Positions 24,046-38,903 are shown, counted from the stretch's first letter. The stretch is 64,000 nt of DNA from Rhizophagus irregularis (GCF_026210795.1 NC_089437.1:4402001-4466000), one strand, 5' to 3'. Notes: generated by a model not told the origin, from the letters alone. Made by a program: numbers and translations.

Positions 24046-27000
24046 AAAAAAAGATATTTTTTTATATAAATATTTTATAATATGATGTTGGGCGAAAAAA
24101 AATCAAAGAAATAATTATTTTTTTTATTAACTTATTACTACTACTACTACTACTACTTCTGTACTGTACCGTATAAAATAATAATAAGATCGGGGTTTTT
24201 TTTTTAACGTCAATTGATGAAAATATTTCCTTAACACCTCCATATTCAATCATCTTTTATATTCCGACTAAAAATTTAAATTACATTAAAATACCGCTTA
24301 TTTTCTTTTTCTTTTTAATAATATATTATTCTTTTATTTTTTTTTATAATATTTTTTACTTTTTATATTTTACTTATTATTTTTTTTTATATTTATTATA
24401 TATAGTATTTTTTAATATTTTATATTTTAATAATATTATTATTTTTTGTTTGTTTCATCGCTAAACTTTTTATTATTTTGTAAATTTGAATACTTAACTT
24501 TTTTTTTTTAAAAGAAAAAAAAAAAAAAATGAAATCATTAAAAATTTTTAATAAAAAACAAAAATGAAATATATAAAAGCGTTGTAGCAAAAAAAAATCT
24601 CTTGTGTACATAAAATCTTTTTTTAAAATGTTTCTTCTCAATAAATATTTCGAATAATAAATTTCGATAATAAAAAAATTATAAATAAAGTGATATATGA
24701 CTAAAAATAGGCTGTGTTTTTACTGTATTAATTGTGTTAATAAGCTAATGATCATGATAGCGTGGCAAATTGATAATGAATAAACTAAAATTCTAATTGA
24801 TCTACGGAAATTAAAATGAAGAGACTTTTACGGTATATTTTTGTATATTTTCTAAAAATAAAATTTTTTTTTCTCGATTTTCTTTTTTTTTCATTCAAAG
24901 TTTACTATTTTATTTGTACTTTGTAACTTGTACTTTATATGTAATATTATAATTTATTATTACAAAAAAAGAGAGATTTATGATTTTATGATTTTTTATG
25001 ATTTTTTTATGAACAAGTTATTGCCAAGACTTAAAAAGTGGTTCAACCTGTCTTTTTACTTGTTATTCTTTAAGAATTTTATCTTTTTTTAACCTGTTAT
25101 TTTTCCTGATATCATAAGAGAAAAATGTTTATTTATTTATTTACGGGCATGTTTTACAATTAAGCTTAAAACTAGTTTTTAAACCGGTTTTTATAATATA
25201 TTCGGTTAATTAATAACGTCAATCTATCCGAGGAGTTATAGTTTTACCATTTCGAATATCCCAAAACATTGATGTTAAGTCAATCAATTACTCTAATTAT
25301 TAAAATTGAGCCTTTTTTGTCTTTTTTTTTTAAAAAAAAAAAGAAAGTTTTTTTTTTTTAATCTTGTTATAAAATTTTTTAAACCTGATAACCTTGATAA
25401 AAACTTTTTATTCTTTTTTATTCTTTAAAAAAGGATTCATTCTTTACTCCCAAAATTAGATGAATTCCAAATGAATATTGAATGAATGCATAATGCAAGT
25501 CATATTACATTATTATATTATTATTTCACTCTTGTAACGTCTGACCGGCGCTCTGACTCGGCGCTTCTGATTATTATTTTTACTTTTGATCTTTTTTAAG
25601 ATCTGATTATTAATATTATTACTATTATAAAAATTTTCATGATCTCTTTAGAATATTCTCGAGAATTTCGAGAATTACATTCTTTTTTTAAACATTTTGT
25701 GCATTTGTACATTTGTACATCAATTTCGGAATTTTTATCTTTTTTTTTTTTTTTTTTTTTTTGAAACAATCAATAATTGTTTCGTAAGTAGATCCAAATT
25801 GATGCATGTTTTTACAGGTATCAGCATCATCTTTTTTATTTTCAAAAAAGTAGATCATGCAAAGAAATAAACGATTATTAGTTAATATCATTATCATCTG
25901 ATTCATTTGAATTCTTAAATTGGTTTCTATATCAGATAACGTTTTATCGTATAATTATTGTTTCAATTTTAAATAAACAACAACAATCATTTATTTATTT
26001 ATTTTAATTATTTATGAATATAATTATAAAAATTTTTAAAATTTCGAATATAACTAAATTTGTATTCTTTCATGATTAATTATTATTATTATTTTTTTTT
26101 TATAAAAAAAAAATTGATAACCTGTCACGAATGTAAATTAATTTATATAGTACGATATTTTGTTCGTCCATTTAGATTGAAATTTACGTAGCACATGAGA
26201 GTCAATTTATTTATTCAAACAAAAATATAACATTTTACAAGTTGTTTTTAGCCAACCATTTACTTTCTCAGATAGAAAAACTTTAATTTTACTTTTGTAT
26301 TACGACTTACATATTTAGAATTATTAAAAAAAAAAAAAAAAAAAGATGTTCTCGCGACAGTATCAAAAAGAAGGGAAAAAATGTTTGGTAGAAATTACAA
26401 TCCAAATATTTTCTTATGTTACACACTTTACACTTGATATTTTGGGATTTTCAAATAAAAAAAAATAAAAAATAAAAAAAAAAATTTATTTTTATTTTAT
26501 TTTTTAAATCAGGAATTTTTGTTTAAGGGAAAAAAAAATGCAAAAAAAAAAAAAAAACTTCTGTTACACGCATGATATCACTTACTGCAGCTAATTTTTT
26601 TTCCTCCCCTTTTATTACTATGTTTAAAAAAAAAATATATAATTTTTGAGAAAAAAATTATAATACATTACATTACATATCTAATATATTACTACTTTTT
26701 ACTTCATTCATTTTAATCCACTAAATTTTTACGTATACTACGCATTCTACGCATTATCTTGCAAAAAAAAAAAAAAAAAAAATTTATTTTATAAATAATA
26801 AATCCCTCTCTTATCATGCATTAATTAAAAACCTTTTTTTTTTTCCACCTCCTTTTCCCACCTTCTCCCTTCTTTTTCAAAAGATTACATTCTTTTTTTT
26901 TATCGTTATTCAATATGTCTTTTTTTATATGCATTAAAAAAAGAAAGTTTTAAAAATGGGAAAACTCAAAAAATCCATTGATGTTACACAAACCTCGAGA

Positions 27001-28144
27001 TTTCCAGAGATTTCCCCTATTTTTTTTAATCCTGAAAAATACAGGAAAAATCTCGGGTATCTCAAAAAAGTGTTCTTTCTTTAAATAAGAAAATATCATC
27101 ATTAATAAATCATGCATATAATCATTATTATATCATATATATCATATATACATATAAATATACATATATATATATATAATAGAAATTTTAACGGGCGAAT
27201 AATTGTATTAAGATTTAATTAACTTAATATGAATGGTGTAATGTGTAAATCAATTACTGTACATATGATATACAATTAATATAAATGACTTGATTTTTTT
27301 GATTTATTACGAAAAATAAAGATGTTGTATGTTGATTTGGCGTTTCTTTCTTTACCATTCATGTCTGATTAATCATTTAATTGGGGCTCCCACCCCCAAA
27401 AAGTATCACCAGAAAGCGTAAAATCAAGTTAATGTTGTGATTTATTATTTTTTTTTAAAAAAAAACCTTATTTATTTTTTTAAAAAAAACATCTGTGCGT
27501 TAAATGATAAATGTTATTCGTACATGAGCTGATTTTAAATAAGTTACTTTTTTATTATTATATTGAATAAGGTTGTAATAAATCCTAACTAAAATAACAG
27601 GAGGTAATTTGTTTGTAACGCATAAATAAAAAGTAAGGGGCGATTCTGCGTTTTGTCCGCCTGACTCACATGAACTAAAATTTTAATAAAAATTATTATT
27701 TTGTTTACAAAATTGGTCGAGAAATAAGTGATGCATTTATTAAATAAGGTTTGATTAAATAAATTTATCAAGTTTCTTTTTTATAATCTTTGGGGTTCTG
27801 TAACGAATTAATCCGGTTTTTTTTTTATGCACTCAGCAACTCGTACAATCGTACGCGAAAAAAGAATATTTGCATGCAACTGTACGCGAAAAGTACTCTA
27901 TAATCCGAATATGCATTCCATACATGAAAAAGTAAATCAACTGACGCGCATGTCACAAATCAGTTAAGTGTCTTTATAATGATTTACTTTTATAGATTTT
28001 AAAGGGATTTATGAGATTTTTATGGCGTTAAAATTTTTATTATTTAGGGAAGAATGAATGAATGAAAAATTAAAATTTCGGGGGGGGAATGATATTAATG
28101 ATATAACTGATATAACTCAGCGAAATGTTTTTAATTGAATGAAT
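24045..28144. other. Intergenic spacer rich in homopolymers
   Basis: No gene seen on either strand. The frames present are short and rich in F, K, I and Y from A/T runs. AT dinucleotide repeats lie at about 27130-27180. Confidence 0.55.
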
Positions 28145-28180
28145 GATTCACCGGATTCACCGGATTCACCGAATTCACCC
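28145..28180. repeat. 9-bp minisatellite (ggattcacc)
   Basis: About four units of cggattcac/cgaattcac. Further single gattcac motifs follow to 28230. Confidence 0.7.
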
Positions 28181-28870
28181 AGAAAAAGTGATTAACTGAT
28201 TCACATCAAAAAAAAAAAGTGATTCACCTGATAATAACAAAAAAACAAGTTTTTTTACGTGATTGAATTTTTTTTGATTGATTTATTGATTTATTTATGT
28301 CTACACGTGATAGCATGATTGATCATTTTTGTTAGTTATTGTTAGTCATCGGTTGCACTAATTTCTGAATTCTAACGCATTGTTTAATTTTTCCCCCTTG
28401 TAATTTACTTATTTTATTTGAATTTTAACTAAATGAGATGAAATATTTATCTCCCATTATAAGATCATAAATGAACATTTTTTGTAACACGTACGCCTTT
28501 TTTTTTTATTTGAATTTTTGGTTTGGTAAATTTTTAACAAAAAATATATATATATATACTGTATATATTTTTAGTTTAAAAACGGAAAAGATTTTTTTTC
28601 TCGGGTAACACATTTTTTTTTAATGATATCTTTCAATAGTTTAATGGAATATGGGATTGAATGAAAATGAATAAATTTCAATTACGTAAATTCTTGATCA
28701 AATTTATTTATTTTTTTTTTTAGTAAAACGTTATCAAAAAAAATTTCCAAGAAAATTCTCTCCACATTCAGATGGAACCTAAAATGGAGATTAAAAAAAG
28801 ATCATCTAAAAATAAAAAATAAATAATAATAATAAAAATAAAATAAAAATAAAAAATAAAAAAATAAAAT

Positions 28871-28930
28871 CATTGGTAACATTTTGGTAACATTGGTAAC
28901 ATTTACTAACATTTGTAACATTTGTAACAT
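28871..28930. repeat. Short minisatellite (cattggtaa / catttgtaa)
   Basis: Six 9-10 bp units of the type cattggtaa, catttgtaa. Confidence 0.7.
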
Positions 28931-29110
28931 GAACCGTAGCATGAACCTATTTTTTTTAAAAAAAAAAAGATATAAATATTTTGTCGATCAAAAGAACTTA
29001 TATAAACATATTATATATAATTTCTATTAAAAATATTAAAAAACTTATACAAATATAAATATATATATAATATATATATACTATTTGATTATGTTATCGT
29101 ATAAAAATGT

Positions 29111-29150
29111 AGTTCACCGAGTTCACCGAGTTCACTGAGTTCACTGAGTC
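29111..29150. repeat. 9-bp minisatellite (agttcaccg / agttcactg)
   Basis: Four units, the first two ending ccg and the last two ctg. The sequence resembles but is not identical to the array at 28145. Confidence 0.75.
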
Positions 29151-29416
29151 GCCAAGCTTATCGGGTTTATCGTAAGGGCGCAAATAACACAAATCATACC
29201 ATGAATTGCATCATAAAAAAGAAAAATCTTTTTTCTTGGTTTGATTTGTAAGTTTTTTTTTTATAGAAATTTATTATTATTATTTTTATTCCTTTTTCAT
29301 TGAATGAATGAATATTATCTCAAGACTTTTTCCGGTTAAAAAAAAGGCTAAATTCGGAATTAAAATGTTAGGTTCATTTAATGCTTTTTTTACATTAAAT
29401 GAAATGTGTAATCTTA

Positions 29417-29690
29417 TAAATGTTACACTTATACAATTATTACACTTATTACATTTGCTACGCTTATTACACTTATTACAATTACACTTATTACACTTAT
29501 GACACTTAAACTTATTACTCCTATTACACTTACACTTATTATACTCACTATACTTATTATTGCACTTATTATACTTACACTTATTACACATATTACATTT
29601 TTAGCTTTTTCACACTTATCACAGTATATACCGTATATACCGTATATATTACACATATTACATTTTCAGTATTACACTTATTATTTCAAA
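29417..29690. repeat. 9-bp minisatellite (cttattaca)
   Basis: Long degenerate array of about 25 units around the consensus cttattaca, with interspersed cgtatatac motifs at 29625-29650. It creates spurious frames on both strands (29286-29723) rich in C-N-K or L-L-H-L repeats. Confidence 0.8.
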
Positions 29691-29723
29691 CTTTTTTACC
29701 GATTTTCTTATAATAATTTATAA

Positions 29724-31539
29724 TAATAAATAATAATAAATAATAATAATAAAATGTAACAATCGATTAACAATCATTAAAAAAATATCGTATTTTTCTT
29801 TTTGTCGATTTTTTTCGTGAAATGACATCATGGTATACGTATACGTATTCTTTTTTTTAATGATTCATAAAGTATAATATTTCACAAAAACACAAAAATA
29901 TGATCACGAGCCCGATATGTAAATACTTTCCATCTTTGATAATGTCGTGCAAGTGAAAAAAAAGTTATTATGATTATATAATTTTAATTTATCTTTTTTT
30001 TTTAGCCCGTTGGTAAAAAAAAAAGAATTATTACTTAATCTTTTTTTTTGAAAAAAAAAAAAAAAATTATCTTTTATTAAAAGTAAATAAACCCGCACTT
30101 CCCCGCATCGTTTCTTTTTTTTTTTGTTTTTGTCATTTATACAAATAAAAACAAAAACCTGCATTCGTTCGAAAAAAAAAATATGCATCATATATAATTA
30201 AATATGCGTAACTGTTTGTCATCAATTTTTTTTTCTCAAGGGAAAAAGATTTGGCAAGAAAGCTTAATAGTAATGAGTCCGAAACAAGTAAATATTGAAT
30301 TGTAAACAGTTCTGTGGTGTTTATTATGTATAAACAAGGTGGGGTAAAAAATAAAAAGCAAAGAGAGAACGCACAGATGTGTAGGAAAATATGAATAAAA
30401 AAAAATGCGATAAAAAAAAAATATATACTTACGCCAATTTTCAATAAATTCGGCGTTAAAAAAAAAAATAATAATAAATTTTTTATTTGTAAAGGATTTT
30501 CTTGGAATGGTTCCACCCTAATTATAGTAGTGCATCATTGTTCATATGATATAAAAGCCAGTCTAAATAATAACTAACACCAATCATTCAGTTATAGAAA
30601 CAGTAAACATTATAGCTTAAAATTTTTAGGTTAGATTTAATTTTATTTCGTAATTGTCAATTAGTTCGTTTTAAGTCTCATTCAAAAACATATAATCGAT
30701 TGTTGTGTAATATGTAAAATGTATTGGTTAGCTTTTTTTTTTAAAGTTTTCTTTTATTACGTAAAGAAAATATTTCGGAGAATGTCCGTAAACGAATGAT
30801 AATAACTTAAGGTTTAATTTGTGAAATCACTTTTTTTAGTTGTATGATTTGCTTTCTTCGGGTTCATTATAGAGTTATATATAACTTTTTTTTTTTCCTT
30901 CGTTCACAAAAATGCGATTCATCGGCTTTGCATTCTTTTTTTATTTTCCTTTTTTTAAAAATTCATTGTAATGATAAAAAAGAGTAACTTTTACAATCAA
31001 ATCATTGTATTTAAAGTTTCATTATGGCAATAATACGCTTGTGAATAATATGTGAATATTATGCATGTAATTTAAATGATGTCACCCAGGTTCATTACTG
31101 GGTAAGGGTATCATAGTAAATCATTTACAAAAATGAAGTGTCGAATGATTCTTATCGAAAGTTTAAAGAATAAAAAAAATTTTTAAAGTATTTTATTGAA
31201 ACTATTGAAAACTATTGCATAAAATTTTTTTTAAGTTGTCAACTTTAATATAAAGAAAGTTTATAAGTTACAAACAGGGTTGAATAGTTTGAACAACTAG
31301 GTAATAGTTTAATTGGTAAATACAGGTAATTGAAAATTTTTTTCAGAACAATGGGTTATTTGTTTTAGTGAAACCGAATTTGGCAGTAATTAAAAAAATC
31401 TTTTACGTCATTTACGAAAAAAGGAAATTTATTAAATTTATTGAATCCTGAAAATTTGAGAATACAATGAACGCGTATTAATAATCCTCATCCAATCGTA
31501 TTTTTCTTTTTTTAAATAACATTATACAACATTAAAAGT
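29724..31539. other. Intergenic spacer
   Basis: No gene seen. Minus-strand frames at 29904-30191 and 30133-30516 are homopolymer-derived, with long F and K runs. Confidence 0.5.
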
Positions 31540-31830
31540 TATATATGCATAGAATTTATAACATTGTATTAGCATTTATAAAATTATATAGCATAGCATT
31601 TATAACATTGTATTAAAATTATATAGCATTTATAACATTGTATTAAAATTATATAGTATTTATAACATTATATTAGTATTTATAACATTACATAGCATTT
31701 ATAGCATTTATAACATTACATAGCATTCATAGCATTTATAACATTACATAGCATTTATAGCATTTATAGCATTTATAACATTTATAACATTTATAACATT
31801 ATATAACAATTATTAGCATGTTATAATATA
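31540..31830. repeat. Minisatellite of tagcatttataacatt units
   Basis: Dense array mixing agcatttat and aacattaca modules of 9-15 bp over nearly 300 bp. Confidence 0.8.
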
Positions 31831-32095
31831 GTATAAAATGATAGATATACTAACATATATTAACAAATATAGTATATAGATATACTAACGTATATTAACA
31901 ATATACTGTAGTATAACATAGATATACTAACATATTTATAATAGATATACTAACATATTTTAATAAATATATAATAGATATACTAACATATTTTAACAAA
32001 TATATGATAGATATACTAACATATTTTAATAAATATAGCATATTTTAACAAATATAGTATAGCATGATAGATATACTAACATATTTTAAACATAT
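31831..32095. repeat. Tandem repeat of about 33 bp (gatagatatactaacatatt)
   Basis: About seven units of gatagatatactaacatatt then ttaacaaatata. The step between well-aligned units is 33 bp (31981 to 32014). It directly abuts the previous array. Confidence 0.75.
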
Positions 32096-32596
32096 TAAGT
32101 ATTAACATTAAATTGAATGTTTCCATCATACCAAACTAAACATCACACAATAGATGGATCCTGATTATAATACATACAGTAATATGCATAACTTTTAATT
32201 TCTTTTAATTTAATTTATATTAACTTACATAATGTTTTAATTTTCCAAAGTTTGTTTATAATTTTAAGAAAAACCAATAAACGATCTTTATATATGTTAC
32301 AATTTTTTCCCCAAATTTCATTTTATACAAATTAAGATGTATCATATCTTTGTAATAAAGGAATTTTCTAGAAATAAAAAAAAAAACATTCTGATATTTA
32401 TTACAATTCCTTTTTGTCTTAAATAAACAAGGGAATACAAACACCAATAAGGATAATTCATAAAAACAAATTATCGTAAATTAAAACATACGGTATGTAC
32501 TACGAAACCCTAAAATTTCTTTTTACGTAATTAATAACAATATGACTAATATATTGCATCTTTATAGCGGATCGGGATTTAATTTCCTTATGGCTG
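32096..32596. other. Intergenic spacer
   Basis: No gene seen. A minus-strand frame at 32256-32447 has no recognisable features. Confidence 0.45.
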
Positions 32597-32670
32597 TTAA
32601 ACAGGGTAAACACGGTAAACACGGTATACACGGTAAACAGGGTAAAAAAATGTTAAACAAGGTTAAACAT
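32597..32670. repeat. 9-bp minisatellite (acacggtaa / acagggtaa)
   Basis: About six units, followed by two diverged copies (aacaaggtt). Confidence 0.75.
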
Positions 32671-33840
32671 GTAGGTAATATTTCATTCCCAAAATAATGT
32701 CATTATTTCATTATTTCTTCTGATCGACACATACTTTTCCCTAACATTACATCATGTATGGGTGTCTTACAATGTCATACTAGGATTTTTTTTTTACAAT
32801 GAACGCATAATACGCATAATACGCACATAAGCTGATAATGTACGCCTCAATATTAACTATGAGAAAAAAAAAAAAAGTGGTGAGACGCGTTAAATTATAA
32901 TGGAGTGAAACAGGTTTACCCCGCAATGTTTATTGTTTACGAGTCCTCTGTTAATAAAACACAAACAATGAAGCATGAAATATAAATAAGATATTTCATT
33001 CGAAATGATTTTGAAAAAAAAAATTTTTTTTTTTTTTTTTTTGGTGAAAGGAAAAGGGAAAGATCTTCTACAAATACCCAGCCAACAGTTACTTTTTTCA
33101 GGTTTTATTTATTATTTGCTTTTATTTTGTTTATTTTTTCTGTAACATTAACTGTAACAAATAAAAATATCATAAGAATTCTTTTTAACAAAAGTAACTA
33201 AAGCAAGCAAAGCAGATTAATTGTAATTGTAAATGTGGCGTGTGAGACATTTTTAATCAACATCTTTTTTTTTTCATTATTGTTTGAAAAAAGATTGTGG
33301 GGCTTTTTTTTTTTTTGCTTATCAAATTTTCTCAAGCTGTTTTTATCAGATTGGCTACTTTATCGTTAATATTCGGAGGAAAAGATAGTACAATCGGGTT
33401 TATAATACTTTACTTAGTCTAGGTAAAAATAAATAAATAAACATTTAGTTTATTTAACATATGCTTTTGATAACAAATAATAAATAATGGATTAATAATG
33501 AATCGACTCTAAATTCCAAGAAAAGAATTTTTCCCATTTAATACTAGTCTTAAGATTTATTTATCGAATGATTTTGATAAATAATAAATTTCATTGGTCT
33601 TTATTATTATTTTTCTATGAATTTTTTATGATGTTTTTAAAAAATTAAAAAAAGAAAAAAAGAACCCTTGTTGTGGACAAAAACCCTTGTTTTGGACTTG
33701 TGGAAGTTAAAAGATATCTAAATGAACCAATTAATTTATTTCAATAATTTCCGTGTGAAAATCATGTACCCTAAAAAACATCCATCAATAGATTATACTG
33801 TATATCTTTTTTATCATGATCTTTATTCTTCTTTTTTTTT
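32671..33840. other. Intergenic spacer
   Basis: No gene seen. An A9/T18 tract lies at about 33014-33042. Confidence 0.5.
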
Positions 33841-33948
33841 CATAAATCATTAAATCATAAATCATTATCATTAAATCATAAAATCATAAAATCATAAAAT
33901 CATAAAATCATAAAATCATTAAATCATTAAATCATTAAATCATTAAAA
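33841..33948. repeat. 9-10 bp minisatellite (aaatcataaa / aaatcattaa)
   Basis: About eleven units. The first half ends in ataa and the second half in ttaa, so the two variants are ordered along the array. Confidence 0.8.
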
Positions 33949-36900
33949 CGAATCTCTTTTTTTTCTTTTAAAATGATCATCATGAAACAAAAAAAACATA
34001 AATAATAATCAATCTTCAAATAAAATTTTCTTTATTAAGTATGATATTCTATAGGAATGAATAATCCTGAATTATTTTCGGTTCAACCAATACCAAAAAT
34101 TCAGAACATTTTCACCGAGACTATTTTAACCTTTTAACCTCCCCATCAATCAAAAAGAAGATATTCTAATGAAAGAAAACTTTTAAAGTAAGAAAAAATT
34201 TTTTGTATAATTTGTATATGTAATGTTTATTTTTTTTCTCGGTTACCTATTTATCTATCTATAAAGAAGATTTTCATGTTTCAAAATATGTTTTATATAA
34301 TGTAATATGTATTAGCCACAAAAATAAAAAATATATAAATTTTTTTTTTATTAATGATATCATGATCGTCCGACATTGGGGCTTTTCAAAATTTCTTGGG
34401 AATGTTTATCAAGAAAAAACTTTATTCCTTATCTCTCAAGATAAAGTAGATAAAGTATTTTTTTTGAACGTTTTTTTTTCGAAAATCTCAACCAATTAAT
34501 TAAACTATAAAAAATTTTGTCCGAATCTAAAAAGTTTAAAATGATTACAATTTTAGTAGAATAATAATAAGAATAATAATAATAAATGATAATAATATTT
34601 AAAATTAATATTAATTAAATAATAATAATAATTAAAAAAAAAAATTATGTAATTTTTTTTATTTATTTATTTTTTTATTTTCTTTTTTAAAAAAAAAACA
34701 TATATTTTTACTAGAAATGGTTTAATGAGAACCTAATACCGTTTAATACTATTTAAAAAATTTGAAACTTGTGAACTGTGAAATAATAATATTTGTAAAA
34801 CCCATGTTTTTTCATAATCAAAATTTATTGGTTTTCAAAAATAATAAATATTTTGATAACCTTTTTTTTTTGTAAATCATTTGAAAAAAAAACTATGTTA
34901 AACCGTAACCGTGGCTCGGCTTTTTATCATTACCGCCACACTAAATGATTTGAAATTTCGGGCAACACTGATGATCATCACCCTTATATGTAAATATAAT
35001 GTAAAATTGTGACTTGTTAAAACGGGCCGGTAAATTCGGAAAAGTCCCTGCTAAAAGGTGCTAAAAGGTTTGAATTAAAAGGTTTCAAACTAATTATTAA
35101 TCTCCGTAAACAAATGAATACGAAATGAAAAAAAAAGAACAAGAACAATGATAAAGGAATTTTTGAACTTGGATTGTTTATAATTATTTACTACTATTAA
35201 TACCTCATCATCATTGAATTATTATTTGTCGCTCTATGCTAAATGATTTTCCTGAAATTTCTCGTGACACATATATAATTATTTTTTTTGTTTATCTTTC
35301 AGGGAAAACAAAAAAGTATATAGTATATATTGCTGCGTATGACTCATTTGATTCATTCATGAAATATTGCGCGTGACATGCTGACATGCGTACATGGTGT
35401 TGAAATTATATTAAAAATGCCGGCGCGTGAACAAATAAATAAATGAACTATTTTCTATTTTTTTACAAACATTACCCTGTAAAAGTAATCATAAGTAAAA
35501 GTAATCATAAATATTCGGAAAACAAACTTATCGTAATACTTTCTAATTATGGTATGTACAAAAATGCAAACAGAAAATGAAAGAAAATTTTTTGTTTACC
35601 CTTAAATTATTTCATTTTATCATACCATATAAAGTGTGCTTATCTATTATAAATTATAGTATCGCACAAAGAATGAACTACGTAGTTCTTAATTAAAATT
35701 GGTACCCTTTGTTTTTATACTACTTTTGGAATACTTTAAAAAGAATATTCACTTTTCGGTAAGAAATTAATATAAATAAGGATAAATTGAATCAAAGTTC
35801 TTTTTTAGATAAGCATCAATTACATCAATTACATCAATTACATCAATATTAATTAATTACATTAATACTAACGCTAATATTTTACAACGTAGGGTGATGA
35901 ATTGGGGATGTGATGAAATCTATATGTGATGAATACTTATAAAAAAAAATAATAATATAAAAAAAAAAGGTAATTTAAAAATCAGATAAAATATTAGATG
36001 ATCTAAGGTTTATCTAAACATGTGTTTTTTACCTTTTTTACCATTAAAAACAAATATATCAGAATTTAATGAACAATCTATTTTAAGAATGGATCATTCT
36101 TAAATTTTTAATACTAAAAGATAGATAATCTTAAGAAATGATTTAGTTTTTTTTTTAATTTATTTTTTTTTTAAAAAAAAAAAAAACTTGTTTTTAATAT
36201 TTTTTTAATAATATTATTTTTTTGCGAAACAAACACGTCAAAAAAGAAATTTTTTATTTTGCCCCGTTCCCAATTTTTATTGTCGGGATTTCTAAAATTA
36301 GTCTATTCTATAAATGTACTACGTTGGGAAAATTTTTCAAAAATTTTAGAAATTTTTTTTATAAAATACATAAAAAAGCGAATAAAAATTCTTCGATTAA
36401 TTAATGATAATTATGTAAATCGAACACATACCATTTTATAAATGATATTCTGCATACAGCTTGCTTAAATTCCGGGAATCGATCGACTTTTATTCAAAAA
36501 TGATTTTTTAAAAAGAATTATGATTTGCTATAATTTTCTTTCTGACAAACTTGAGACAAACTTTATTTCAGAATCGGGAAATATAAAAATTTAGGATACT
36601 ATTTTTTTTTTTTAAAAAAAAAATAAATGTTGTAATGTTTAATATTTAATAATTTTGCATCACTTTGATTAATACTGAAAGAACTTCCTCTTTAAGTATT
36701 CCATTTGACTCAGTATAATTAACTTTGACTATTTGCTAATCAAACCCTTTTTTTATTGGTTCTTTAAAAGAAAATGATAGGTCAAATAATTGATCAATAG
36801 GGTCAGGCCGTCAGGGTGAAAAAAAAAAACAAAAAGAAACTTAAAAAAAAAGATCGATTCTTACGCGTACCGGGAATTTATTTTTCATTTATAGTCAAGA

Positions 36901-38900
36901 TTTACAAAAAAATGTAGTATACCAATTAGCAAAAAGGAAATAGTGGCGTTTATTATGTCACTTTTTTTTCAAGTTCAATCGTAAAAAGAAAAAATAAACA
37001 AATAAGTCATTAAGAAATTAATAATCAAACTATATATAACTAAGTTATAATCTAAAAGATTATTGGATGATTTATGCTTGGCGATATATCATACGATTGT
37101 ATTTTTGGGTTCACATAGAATGAAACAAGTTTCCCATTGATTTATAATGCAAAACCAAATACTTAAATCATATACTATATTAAACCTAGTAAAAAAATTA
37201 ACATTGAACCACTTATAATATTATATTGGTCATTTAATATTATGTATGAAATCGGCTATGATTTAACTAGCTTATTAAAGAAAGTATGTGCGGAAAATAA
37301 AATCCAATCAAACAATTCTTTGAATAAAATTTTCCGAAAACATATTAAAAGGACAATTTATAAGGGGTGAGAAAAAAAAATATTGAACTGAGTTAAATGA
37401 GTTTTAAAATGAGTTATGTCATTTATGTTCATTAAAAAAAAAAATATATAGGAAAAATTATATCCTCGGATTATTTTTTATGCGATTTCTTATAATAAAA
37501 TTTTTTATTTCTTGTTACGTCTTTTTTTTTATTGCGTTTTTTGGTTAATTCGGTAAATTCGGTAATTTCGGTTAATTCGGTTTTTGTTTCATAATCATTT
37601 TGCCAATGATTTTATTTGATATACATTAATATATTTTTTTTTATACAGTATTTCTAATAACTATTTTTAATTTATCGGTATTTATATGGATATTCCGATT
37701 TCCTTGTATTTTTCGCAGTAATCAAAAAAAGGAATTCCATTGTTTTTAATCATGAATGAAATGCTAATAAAAGTTAAGATCACCAAAAAAAAAAGTGCAA
37801 ATCGTTTTTTTTTCTTTGAACCAAGAAAAAAAAAAACCTTTTTTCTTTATTCAATTTTTTTTTCTTTTTAAGAAATTATTACAATAAAAAAAAATTTTGA
37901 AAGAACTCATTCTAATAAATTGTACTAATTGTTGTATTCAAATTTCCATTGTTAAGATGAAATTAATTGCAGATTTTGATGTTTGACAAAATTCTGTTGT
38001 GACCCATAAACCATTCATTTGATTCCTTATTAATTTTATTTCTTTCTAATCAAATGTTAAATGTTACAATTTGAATAAAGTTTCATTTAAAATGTAATTT
38101 CCTGGAATTATATACATAGAAAATACATTTTGCATACATTCTCCAATGAAACTATAAATCATCTGTTCAATTTGTTTACGTTGTAAAAAAAATCTACTAA
38201 ATATTTCATGTGAAATTATAAAGCATAAAATGTCCGTATATTATGTATATTATTGCCTAAACCATTATTGGGGGTTAATTTTCCTTAAAGAAAAACCAAT
38301 TAAATCACTAAGACCTACTTTTTACTATTTTTGTCTTAATCCTTAATGTAAAATGTCATGCAAGATCGGATTAAAACAAATAAATGATATTTTTCTCTGA
38401 GTTAAGAAAATTAATTGGTCGGAAAAAATTATTGTTTTTTAATAAATTTTATTAAGAAAATAATATGTCGCATAACGTTTCAATTTAGAATCATTTGATC
38501 TGATATTATTAGACGCGTAAAAATCGTACATAAACCACTAAACATAAAATATAGAGACTTGCATCCGACATTTTAAAATAAATTATTAATAATGTCATGT
38601 TTTTTTTAAAAAAAAGGTACCGAAATTAGGAGGTTTGAGAACAATGAGAAAATTTCAAAAAATTATATTCTTTTGATAATAAATGTAAATCATTTATTAG
38701 ATATTTTGTATTAATTTAACCTAAAAGAATGGAGATTTTCGTATTTGATTTAAATAGATTTGTCATCCATCATTGAAAACTTCGGAAGCTTCAATTTTGA
38801 CAACGATCATTGACCGGCGATTTAAAATTGTTAATAATCAACTTTCTTATTGGTCATCAATATCTGACTCAGTGATTATTTCAATTACCTTTTTAAAGTA
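33949..38900. other. Intergenic spacer with homopolymers and two small minisatellites
   Basis: No gene seen. Short 10-bp arrays lie at 35814-35848 (catcaattac, about 3.5 units) and 37542-37580 (ggttaattcg/ggtaaattcg, 4 units). Abutting T/A tracts lie at 34688-34705, 36160-36190 and 36601-36625. Frames at 36222-36441 are not convincing. Confidence 0.5.
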
Positions 38901-38903
38901 CGA

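Noticed and set aside
29286-29723. Overlapping frames on both strands rich in C-N-K or L-L-H-L
   Set aside because: They arise from a 9-bp minisatellite, whose unit length is a multiple of three.
29904-30516. Two overlapping minus-strand frames of 95 and 127 residues
   Set aside because: Dominated by F and K runs from T/A tracts, and they overlap each other in different frames.
36222-36441. Two overlapping 60-residue plus-strand frames
   Set aside because: They are mutually overlapping in different frames, with high K/F/I content and no features.
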